Origin: Pseudoalteromonas sp. SMS1
GTDB taxonomy: Bacteria > Pseudomonadota > Gammaproteobacteria > Enterobacterales > Alteromonadaceae
NCBI RefSeq assembly: GCF_021530565.1
Contig: NZ_JAKGBI010000004.1
Location: 361,082 to 425,081 of the forward strand
DNA: 64,000 bases
Direction: 5' to 3'
This document shows positions 1 through 10,000 of the stretch, in pieces. Position 1 is the stretch's first letter, and the number at the start of each line of letters is the position of its first letter. The position numbers and the translations under genes were made by a program. Below the pieces are notes generated by a model, which was not told where the DNA came from, made no database searches, and saw only the letters and a list, made by a program, of their open reading frames with translations.

Positions 1-219
1 GGGGATGCATACTTAACACTCATCAAACCCAATGGTGACATCCTAAGAGACGATGATAGTGGGGAAGGATATGATTCTAAGATCCGTACAAATTTACCAG
101 CAGGCACCTACAAAGTGGTTGTAGGAACATACCGCGCTAATTATACCGGCAACTATACGTTGACCATTACAAGCCCGGGAATTAGACGAAACAACTTTTC
201 TGTATATCAATCTAGATAG
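1..219 (+). CDS. C-terminal end of a secreted protein with a PPC-like domain (partial)
   Basis: Frame 1 is open from the first base to a TAG at 217-219, giving 72 residues of a protein that begins before the window. The residues form an alternating beta pattern (DAYLTLIKPNG, LPAGTYKVVVGTY, GNYTLTI) typical of the bacterial pre-peptidase C-terminal (PPC) domain found at the ends of secreted proteases and other exoenzymes. The domain is normally removed or helps secretion, so the missing upstream part could be an extracellular enzyme, but its identity cannot be judged from here. A symmetric hairpin terminator follows at about 302-329. The family call rests on motif resemblance only. Confidence 0.6.
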   Translation, partial: GDAYLTLIKPNGDILRDDDSGEGYDSKIRTNLPAGTYKVVVGTYRANYTGNYTLTITSPGIRRNNFSVYQSR

Positions 220-301
220 CACTGAAATAAGGCGTATGAATTTAAGCTTGCGTGAGGTCTAACCGGTCCATCCACACATACCGCATCCCATAACTATAAA
301 T

Positions 302-329
302 AAAAAAAGCGCGTACAAGACGCGCTTTT
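302..329. terminator. Bidirectional rho-independent terminator
   Basis: A ten-base stem (AAAAGCGCGT, 305-314) pairs with ACGCGCTTTT (320-329) around a five-base loop. The A and T ends give a U tract on both strands, so it can end both the partial + gene and the - strand aconitase gene. Confidence 0.85.
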
Positions 330-350
330 CTCTGTCAAAAATTTTACAGG

Positions 351-3161
351 TTAAACAACTTTAACCGGTACTGCTTGCTCAGAACCAAACTTAGTCGTTA
401 GCTCTTCTTCAAGCGGCGTAAACGCTGTTAGGTCAATGCCTTCAACCGCAGCTTTATACTCGTCCATAGTTGGGAAACGGCCAAGTACAGTTGAAAGTAC
501 AACTAACGGCGTTGAACCAAGTAGAGACTCACCTTTCTTCTCTGATGTATCAGCTACAACACGACCTTGGAATAGGCGCGTTGAAGTTGCGATTACAGTG
601 TCACCAGGCTCAGCCTTTTCTTGGTTACCCATACATAGGTTACACCCAGGGCGCTCTAGATATAGGATGTTTTCGTACTTAGTACGTGCAGCTGTTTTCG
701 GCTTTTCATCGTCAAACTCAAAGCCAGCGTACTTAGCTAGAATTTCCCAATCGCCTTCCGCTTTTAGCTCATCAACAATGTTGTATGTTGGTGGCGCAAC
801 AACCAATGGCGCTTTGAAAGAAATTGAACCGTTTTGCTTTTCAAGGTTGCGAAGCATTTGCGCGATGATCTGCATGTCACCTTTATGAACCATACAAGAA
901 CCAACGAAACCTAAATCAACTGGCTTGTCGTTATAGTATGAAACAGGACGAATTACATCGTGCGTGTAACGCTTAGATACATCTTCGTTGTTTACATCAG
1001 GGTCTGCAATCATTGGCTCAACGATTTCGTCAAGGTCAACAACCACTTCAGCGTAGTACTTAGCATTGTCGTCCGGTGCAAGCGCTGGTTGCTCACCAGA
1101 GTTGATTCCTGCAATACGTTCATCAGCAAGGTCGATAAGGCCTTGAAGCGTCTTAGCTTCGTTTTCCATGCCCTTGTTGATCATGATCTGGATACGGCTC
1201 TTAGCCAGCTCAATTGACTTGATAAGCGTTTCATCGTTTGAAATACAGATTGATGCTTTCGCTTTCATCTCTGCAGTCCAGTCGGTGAAAGTGAACGCTT
1301 GGTCAGCCATTAGAGTCCCAATGTGAACTTCAATGATACGACCTTGGAACACGTTCTCGCCGCCAAATTGCTTAAGCATTTGCGCTTGAGTTGCGTGTAC
1401 AACGTCACGGAAGTCCATGTGCTCTGCCATTTTACCTTTGAAGGTCACTTTTACAGAGTCAGGGATTGGCATAGCCGATTCACCCGTTGCCAGTGCAAGT
1501 GCAACAGTACCTGAGTCAGCACCGAACGCCACGCCTTTAGACATACGAGTATGTGAGTCACCACCAATGATAATAGCACGGTCATCCACAGTAATGTCAT
1601 TCAGTACCTTGTGGATAACGTCAGTCATTGAGTGGTAAATACCCTTAGGGTCACGTGCAGTGATAAGGCCAAACTTGTTCATGAATGCCATAAGCTTTGG
1701 AATGTTAGCTTGCGCTTTCTTATCCCAAACTGATGCTGTGTGACAACCAGATTGGTATGCGCCATCAACAAGTGGAGAAATCGTTGAAGCAGCCATTGCT
1801 TCAAGCTCCTGTGACGTCATAGGACCTGTTGTATCTTGCGAACCTACGATGTTTACTTTAACGCGAACGTTAGAGCCTGCATGCAATGGCGTGTCAGAAG
1901 CAACACCTACTGCATTACGGTTGAAGATTTTCTCAACAGCCGTTAGGCCTTGGCCTTCATGTGAGATTTCTTTCGAAGGCGCATAAACCGTTGGCGCTTC
2001 AACACCTAGCGTTTCTGCCGCTAGCGTTTGAAGTTTCTTACCGAATACGACCGCGTAAGAACCACCCGCTTTCATAAACTCAACTTTTTGTGGCGTGAAT
2101 GCAGAAGAAATATCCGCAAGCTCTGCTTCGCCGTTGAATAATTTTTTCGCTTTAGTATCGATAGTAAGCAGAGTACCAGTCGCTACTGAGTATGCTTCTT
2201 CTAATACTGGGTCACCATTTTCATCAGTAACTGTATTGCCATCAGCGTCTACTTTCTTAACCCAGTTTTTAAGGTCAAGACCAATACCACCCGTTACATC
2301 AACTGTAGTAAGGAAGATTGGCGCAATACCATTTGTACCTGCAACAACAGGTGCGATGTTGATGAATGGAACGTAAGGGCTTGCTTGAGTACCTGCCCAT
2401 AATGCAACGTTGTTCACACCAGACATACGTGAAGAACCTACACCCATAGTACCTTTTTCTGCGATAAGCATCACTTTCGCGTTAGGGTGCTTTTCTTTAA
2501 GCGCAACGATTTCTTGTTGTGCTTCAGGTGTGATCATACATTGGCCGTGAAGTTCACGGTCAGCACGTGAGTGTGCTTGGTGACCTGGAGACAGTAAGTC
2601 AGTCGAAATATCACCTTCACCCGCGATGAAAGTAACCACTTCGATTTTTTCAGCCACATCAGGAAGCTTCGTGAAGAACTCAGCATTCGCGTAGCTTTCT
2701 AGGATATCTTTCGCAATTGTATTACCTGCTTTGAATGCGTCTTGTAGACGAGCAGTATCCGCATCGTATAAGAATACCTGCGTTTTAAGTACCTCAGCAG
2801 CTTGCTTCGCAACTGCTTCGTCATTGCCAAGTGCAAGATCAAGAAGCACAGCAATTGAAGGACCGCCTTTCATGTGAGAAAGAAGTTCAAATGCAAAGTC
2901 AGCTGAGATTTCAGCGACGGTCTCTTCACCTAGGATAATTTCTTTTAGGAATTGTGCTTTAACACCAGCAGCGCTCGTTGTGCCTGGCAGTGTGTTGTAG
3001 ATGAAGAATTTAAGAGAATCTTCACGGTGCTCATGCCCAGCGTCTTTGATTTGGGCAATAATTTCTGATAATAGCTCTGCGCTATCAATTGGTTTAGGAT
3101 TTAGTCCTTGTTCCGTTTTACGGGTCTGGATTTCATCCAAGTACTCATTATACAAACTCAT
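351..3161 (-). CDS. acnB: Aconitate hydratase B, long form (Bacteroidota-like)
   Basis: Predicted 936-residue iron-sulfur aconitase that interconverts citrate and isocitrate in the TCA cycle; AcnB enzymes may also act on 2-methylisocitrate. Visible landmarks are a helical N-terminal domain (about residues 1-155), SQDTTGPMT, GGDSHTR near residue 533, and three likely 4Fe-4S cysteines in GSCM (about 755) and PGCNLCMGN (about 838 and 841). It is longer than E. coli AcnB (865 residues), with an extra acidic segment after GIAPIF (VDADGNTVTDENGDP). From memory, the N-terminal third reads much more like flavobacterial AcnB than the enterobacterial protein. The ATG at 3161 has a GAGG ribosome site six bases upstream. 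A Fur-box-like site lies about 180 bases upstream. Transfer or an ancient paralogue is possible; a standard AcnB may exist elsewhere in the genome. Confidence 0.93.
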   Translation of the reverse strand: MSLYNEYLDEIQTRKTEQGLNPKPIDSAELLSEIIAQIKDAGHEHREDSLKFFIYNTLPGTTSAAGVKAQFLKEIILGEETVAEISADFAFELLSHMKGGPSIAVLLDLALGNDEAVAKQAAEVLKTQVFLYDADTARLQDAFKAGNTIAKDILESYANAEFFTKLPDVAEKIEVVTFIAGEGDISTDLLSPGHQAHSRADRELHGQCMITPEAQQEIVALKEKHPNAKVMLIAEKGTMGVGSSRMSGVNNVALWAGTQASPYVPFINIAPVVAGTNGIAPIFLTTVDVTGGIGLDLKNWVKKVDADGNTVTDENGDPVLEEAYSVATGTLLTIDTKAKKLFNGEAELADISSAFTPQKVEFMKAGGSYAVVFGKKLQTLAAETLGVEAPTVYAPSKEISHEGQGLTAVEKIFNRNAVGVASDTPLHAGSNVRVKVNIVGSQDTTGPMTSQELEAMAASTISPLVDGAYQSGCHTASVWDKKAQANIPKLMAFMNKFGLITARDPKGIYHSMTDVIHKVLNDITVDDRAIIIGGDSHTRMSKGVAFGADSGTVALALATGESAMPIPDSVKVTFKGKMAEHMDFRDVVHATQAQMLKQFGGENVFQGRIIEVHIGTLMADQAFTFTDWTAEMKAKASICISNDETLIKSIELAKSRIQIMINKGMENEAKTLQGLIDLADERIAGINSGEQPALAPDDNAKYYAEVVVDLDEIVEPMIADPDVNNEDVSKRYTHDVIRPVSYYNDKPVDLGFVGSCMVHKGDMQIIAQMLRNLEKQNGSISFKAPLVVAPPTYNIVDELKAEGDWEILAKYAGFEFDDEKPKTAARTKYENILYLERPGCNLCMGNQEKAEPGDTVIATSTRLFQGRVVADTSEKKGESLLGSTPLVVLSTVLGRFPTMDEYKAAVEGIDLTAFTPLEEELTTKFGSEQAVPVKVV

Positions 3162-3343
3162 ATAAACCTCGTCAGGCAGTAATACGCATAGATAAAACAG
3201 GGTTATTTTACCCTATTTTAAAGCGCTCGTAATCATTTAACTAAAAAGCACTTTTTAGTTTTTATTTGGGCCGCAAAATACACTAAACTCGCTATGTTAC
3301 GCTAATTTATAAAGTTAATGCGCGGTATAAATACCATTTATAT

Positions 3344-3362
3344 GATAATGATTCCCATTTAC
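3344..3362 (-). promoter_or_regulatory. Candidate Fur box upstream of acnB
   Basis: The 19 bases at 3344-3362 match 16 of 19 positions of the classic Fur operator GATAATGATTCTCATTATC. The site lies between the stop of the small membrane-protein gene and the acnB start, about 180 bases from the start codon, so it may couple this iron-sulfur enzyme to iron supply. The match is read directly; binding is inferred. Confidence 0.5.
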
Positions 3363-3414
3363 CAAACTAATATTACTCAGGCCCCCATAAACCTTATGTC
3401 ATTTAGGTCAATAG

Positions 3415-4008
3415 TCAATTTATGTACAATTGCGCAATGATTTCTCCAATCTCTGCACGCACCTTTCTTGCCTCCACTTTTGAAAGACGACGTGCCGCTC
3501 CCTCTCTTGCACTGGCTATTGCCGTCATCATATAAAGGGCTTTGCTGTGTCCTTCGACAGACTTAGTGCGTATGGCAACATCAACAAAGGGAATATAATC
3601 CGTTTTCAGTGTGGCAAAATGTGCATAGACAACCAATAAGTCTTGTTGAACAGGGTATGTTTTGTCTGCGCACCAGCAGCTCAGGTTTAGATTATTCATG
3701 CCTTTAAGTAGTATGCTTGGCGTTAACATAATGGTTTGCGCTCGCACTAATGGGTGAACCACATTTAATGTTGTGCCTTCAATCATCCAACGTAATACTT
3801 GGTGAGACGTCAGCTCCAGTGTTGAGTCTACAACATGCGACTCTATCGTGTTTCCACCTTTATCCACGACTTGAACTAAATACCCTTGGTAATCTTGCGA
3901 TGACGTAAGCTTGAAGGTTACCGGTCGTAATAAGGCGAACCCGATTACCACCAGTAACGTTGCGAGAACCAAGCCGAAACAATATTGTTTTTTGATAAAA
4001 CTAAGCAA
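3415..4008 (-). CDS. Small membrane-anchored exported protein, last gene of secretome operon
   Basis: 197 residues, not recognised. Residues about 9-28 (FGLVLATLLVVIGFALL) form one hydrophobic helix that serves as an uncleaved anchor or signal sequence. The rest appears to lie outside the inner membrane, with beta-rich segments, a CWC pair near residue 112, and a basic helical C-terminus (ARRLSKVEARKVRAEIG). It starts 15 bases after the stop of the 2719-residue Ig-repeat gene and is the last gene of the nine-gene operon. A role with that giant protein, for example in export or anchoring, is possible from position alone. Confidence 0.75.
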   Translation of the reverse strand: MLSFIKKQYCFGLVLATLLVVIGFALLRPVTFKLTSSQDYQGYLVQVVDKGGNTIESHVVDSTLELTSHQVLRWMIEGTTLNVVHPLVRAQTIMLTPSILLKGMNNLNLSCWCADKTYPVQQDLLVVYAHFATLKTDYIPFVDVAIRTKSVEGHSKALYMMTAIASAREGAARRLSKVEARKVRAEIGEIIAQLYIN

Positions 4009-4023
4009 TGTTCATCTCCAACA

Positions 4024-7000
4024 CTAAGGGTTAATTCTCAAAGTCACCGGATGCACAAACACCTCTTTTTGCGCTGCATCACGCAAAATAATATTGAATT
4101 GAACATCCGCTGCTGAAATTACCTGAGATGCTGAGAGCTCATAATTCACACGTAATGTGTGTTGGTCCACAAAGCTGGCATTGCTGGTTTGTACACTCAA
4201 GCCCGCTGGCATTTCAGAGAATTGACTGGATAAGTTGCGTACTTGTGACATAACTTGGCTATCAGCGCTCACATCAATGGCGATCGTTTTGCTTTGTCCC
4301 TCTATCAGAGTGACCACTTCAATAGATGAATTTGATGCAATCTCAACGGGTACTTCAACTACTTCACGCTGCGTCCCATTTGTCGCTTCCACGGTTACCG
4401 TATGCACACCATCGGCCAAAGTAAGCTCAGTCATAAATGATCCATCGGCACGTACACTCACAGCATTGCCATTTACCATCACAGATGCCAAGGGTTCATC
4501 AACTTGACCTGTGATGATGATACGCTCAGCGTTGAAGACATCATTCGGTTTCGGCGTCGACACCACCAGCCCAATGGGCGCTTCAACGACCTTGATCATC
4601 AATGGCGTGACAAGTGTAGAAATGACTTGATTCGCTTTATCTTTCATCACGATAGACAGATCGGTTGCATAGCTATCAGCCGTCACCGTCTCGCCAACCA
4701 CAAACTTAAAATCAAAACCGCCGCCATTGCCCGAGCAGTAAACGTTGACCATTTTAAAATCGATACCCGTGTACATATTCGATAATTCATAGGTGTATGA
4801 TTTTAATGCTGACATTTGTACATCACTCATGTCGATATGGAGACTTCTCACCGAGCTTTCACTGCCTTTGAGTACCTCGATAACATTGCCTGGTGTGGCT
4901 GAATTCACTTGTATTAAGCGCGTTTCTTTCACACTTTGACCTCCATAGGTCGCACTGATTCGCACGGAATGTGCTCCAGCGAATAGATTAATCACCTTTG
5001 AAAAATGTCCTGCATCATCCACATCCACGGCCACGCCATTTACTTTGACTTTTGCAGTTGGGTGAGAAATATGACCCGTCACAACAACACGCCCATCTTC
5101 ATTTGGGCTACCGTCTTGAGGGCTTGATACCGTTAAAGTTAAGGGCTGTGGTAACACTTCAAAGTTGATCAACTGAGACCGAACCTGATAGCCATTATCT
5201 GCACGAACCGTCGCTTGATGCTGTCCTTCAAAGAAGTTCAATTGTTTTGAAAATTGCCCTTGCGCTGAGACTTGCGCCGCTACGCCATTGATTGTGACAT
5301 TCGCAAGGGGGTCATTCACCGTCCCGCTAAATGTGACGGTGTTACTCGACAGCGCCTCCCCTTGCTCAGGACTGCTCACTGATAGTCTTAACTCTGACAC
5401 CAAAACGTTAACTCGGTATTTTTGCGAAATTTCTTGGTGCTGCGTTGCCGCTGTGACTTCAATTTGGTTATATCCCTCATTGAGCTGCAATTCATGAGCA
5501 AACCGGCCTTGGCTATCCAGCGCTACCGCGATGCCATCGAACAGCAGGGTTGCACCCGAATCACTCACTGAACCTGTGACAGTGTATCGTACTGTTGGAA
5601 TTTGTTGATTTTGCGCTAGATTATCCAATTCTAAGATTAATCGGGGTACTTCAACATACACGACGATGTCTACTCGACCTGTGTAGATCACTTCCCCGCG
5701 AGAGTTGAGCAATTCGACAATCATAGGAACCGTGTAAACACCCGGCTGAACAGAGTCGCGCACCCAGACATTGTACATAAATACAATCGTATCTCTGGGC
5801 GTGCCTTTCATTGTTTTGTATCTGAAATCAACTTCCACGCCCCAAGGCGCTTCTTGCGCTTCTCTAAACCTAAATCTTGATGTTTGTGCAATGGCTTCTA
5901 CGGTGGCGACAAGATCAAACTCGCTATCAACCGATGCATCTCGAGCCACTGAAATATGAGACTGAGTTGCTACAACACGATTCACATTGAGTGTTTTTTG
6001 ACTTTCCCCAAAGTCATTTTCGGCAACAATTTCAATGACATTCATACCTTCGTTGAGCGCGTATTCCAATCTAAAATTGCCATATTCTGGATCAACCTGA
6101 ACAGCAGAGCCATTGATCGTCACTGACGCAGTGTAATCTTCTACAGATCCCATGATGAAAACATACTCATTGGTAGTGGTTTGATTTAGAGACTCTGGCA
6201 ACTCAATCGTCAGGTTAGGGCTTCCATACTCAATTGAGAACCGAACAACTTTTTCTGTTTTACCAGCATCATTACGAGCACTTATTACGATTTGATGCTC
6301 CCCTTGCGAATAATCAGCGTGATGGAAAAACTGGCCACTACTCATTTGAGATACAGGTTTACCATCTATGGTTAACTCATTCACAGGAATACTTTGATCA
6401 ATTGTTCCCTCGATCACGATATTCTTGTCACCGGCACGATAGATTTTGAACACTTCACTTTGACGAGGACTGGTCACGGTAAACACAGGTAACGGCATTT
6501 CTTTGCGCGTAAAATGATACGTGCGCTCAGACACTTGATCATTAAGCGTTGAATGCGCTTTGATTGACACTTGGTTTTCGCCAATTTGTATAGGCATTTT
6601 TACATATTGATACGTTTCAACATCATAGCTCACCGCAAGTGCACTATAACTCTGCTCAGCAAGCTGCCCATTGATGTATACTTTTGCAAAGTGGTCATTC
6701 GGTGTTTTCACTTGTACATCAACCACGGGGAAATACGTTTCGCTATTGGGTTGCGGTGAAACGACTTCAATTTGTGGTGCAACCTGCGTATTTGCTAGCA
6801 CGTCGACAAAGCTAATATAGCGTCTATCGTGCTGTATCACAGATTGATTATCTGGCACATTCAGGTAGTGGTGTATGCGTTGTGCACCAACCGTTGCCCC
6901 GCCAGCGTTGGTTTCTACACCATAACGTACATCACCGATAAAAATGCCGTCGTTGTTAACTTGCCCTGACATCGTTTGAATAAACGACGACATGTTAACT

Positions 7001-10000
7001 GTGTCATTATTTTTGTTGATTCTCGCCTGTGACCATACATTCCCCGGATCATAGTACGTGATAATTTCGTCTAAATAGTTATTATTAAAAACTTCGCCCG
7101 ATGCTAACGTATAAACAAATGGCGTATATTCCAGCCTAAACTCTTTACTAATCGACTCCCCGTTTGCGTTAAATACCTCTAGCTTATACTGTTTTTCTGA
7201 AGCATCTACACGCCCAGATAACAGTAGGTACTCATTGAATCCATTATTTAATGTGCTTCGCTGTACCCGAATACCTCGACCATTGAGTTTTGCGCTTGAT
7301 GGAATAAAGTTGGCAACACTTGCTACAACCGAGGTGCTCGTAGAATATACTTTCCCCTGTTCAGCATGGTTCCAAATATAAACTTTAGGCTGTTCTGAAA
7401 TGTCTACATATTGCGCAAAATAGTTGAACTTTTGGTAGTGAAGTACCTTGTCTTGTTCATCAAAGGCACTAATTGGATTGGCAATATCTGAGATATCTCC
7501 CACATCCACCAAACGTTGGAATATTTCGTATTCAAACTCCAAAATGACCGTGCGACGGTTGAGCTCATCGACGCCAAGATCTTCAACGATTTTACCATTG
7601 CTTATGTGGCCATAGGCACCGTAGCGTGAAGACGCACCATCCGGTACAGGCGCCTGAAACAATCCTCGTCTTTTGCTGCGCACCCAGCCAAGGTCAAATC
7701 GAAATGTTTTTGCTTTACTAAAAAGCGCATTATCCATCGTGAACGATGCGCGTACAGTATCCGGTTGTAAAACTTTAAGTTTCAAAGTTCGCTTATCATA
7801 ATGCACAATGCCCTGCAATTTCTGAATTCGCCCATCGGTGAACTCCAATTCCGTAGTCAGTACGTTGCGGCCCTCTTTTATCTCACTGTAAAACTCAACA
7901 GCAATAGACACATCGCTTTCACCATAGGCATTAATCCAGCGACCATTGTTAATTCTGGCACGCTTTAATTCACCATTTGTCGCGATGTTAATCGTTGGCC
8001 AATTTGTAAATAAACGCGCTCTATCCACCACATTTGTGTAACGCGCGCGGATATGATTTTGATGCACTTTTAATTTGTATTGTGTACTACTTCCTTGATA
8101 CTGCGCCATCACTGTCAGCCAGTTTTCGCCAGCTGTGATTGGCAGGGTTATCGAGAATAGTTTCCCATCCATTATTGCTTGTTGCCCATTCACCTTGACG
8201 ACAGCCCCCTCTTCAGAGACCCGTCCTTGCAACAAAATTTCATCGCCAGATACGTGCTGATTATGGCCATGTGACGTTACTTTAATGTCTACACTGTCTT
8301 GGGGATAATAGTCGAGCCTGTACGTTTCTTTACTGCGATTTCCTTGACGGATCAATTCAAACTCTAAGTAATTACGGCCAGCTTCCAAGGTGATCGGCAT
8401 ATCAAAATACCCATCATCAAGAGGCACGCTGACTCCCTGATATATCAATGCGTCTGCTTCAATCACATAGCCTTGGAACCGAGTATTCGAAGAAGAGACC
8501 TCATCACCATCTTGATGAGAAGTCACTACCATTACAGCACCGCCCCCTTCCTTTATGGTGGTTAGATTTAGCCATGCTTCTTCACTGTACTTTAAAGTAC
8601 CGAACGCATTGTTCACCTCAATCGGCACACCAAACTGTTCTGAGCCATATTTAGGGTCTATGCTGGTCGTGTTAAAACTAATGCGCACACCAGGTACATG
8701 CTCTGAAATCACGTTTCTAAACGAAACCAAATACCCGACCTGTTGCATCTCGGGGTAGATGCTGTTCCATGCAGAATACTCGGCTTTTAATGTCTGGCCT
8801 TTACCATAATACGTCACATGGGACGGGATTTTAACCTCTTTCACTCTGTCAAACATTACCGACTGAAGTAGATCGAGGTCCACATTCGTCGCCGCGGGCA
8901 AAGTCACAGAACGAGGTTGGCTACGAAGCGAAATCACTTCCTCTGAACGCACACCATATTTACCAGTGGCCACTATTTTAATGGTATTGTCACCTGCTTT
9001 AAGTTCAATTGGATATGCAGCAAAGTACTCTCCTTGTAAGTTCGCAGGTACCTCATTAACCGTAATACTCGTTGCATTGTCATATCGCCCTGCAATCGTC
9101 ACGGCTTTAGCAAAAACCAATTGGTCTTGTTGGTGAGATACCAATGAAATACGAGGTGGCTCTGCATACTTTATTGTAAATTCATAGAAAATCGGTGAAC
9201 CATTTTGGTCTCGCCCTGAGATAACCACCCTATTTTCACCTTCTTGTAAGGTGAAATCTTGCAAGCTGAAGCGACCATTCACCACTTCAACGGCTTCTCC
9301 GTTAATCATCACAAGCCCTGACAAAGTATCTATGTAGCCACTCACCTCAACTGAAGAAGTAGAAACGACCTGCAGTTGTTCAAGATTGTTAATACTGACA
9401 CCATGCTTACTTACCTGATGCGATTTGGTCGTGAATGGCGATATAACCTCTACTTGATAACCTTCCGTCACAGCTAAGAAGAAATCTTCACCAGCAGGTT
9501 CATCATCAACAAATAATGCGGTTTGATGTAGTCCAGTTTCAGTATTAATGGCGGTGATTGATTTTACTTTATCTGGTCCATACTCCGTTAAAAACTCAAA
9601 AGCGGTAGCCGTCGCTGTGCTACAAGGTAAGGCTGTGAAATTTACCCCAGCTTTGAGGTCAACAGGACGACAGATATTATCTTTGGTAGTTTCAATCAAG
9701 GCTTGGTTAGCACTTTGCACGACTAACGCCTGATGCATAGTGAGATTAAAGTCCTCACCTGCCCATTTTTCTCCATCAAAGGAATACTCTTTTTCGATAT
9801 TTCCTGATATATCAATAGTGGCAATTCGGCTCACATCACCATGCTCACGTAATACATGACTTAGTCCCGAAACCTTCGCTTGCTGTAATAACTCGACAGG
9901 GAAATAGACGTAGTTATTTCCTCTTATCAAACGAATATTGGGTATTAATGCGTTGCTACCTTGTGCCAACTCTTGTGCGTTGCTCACACCATCATTGTCA

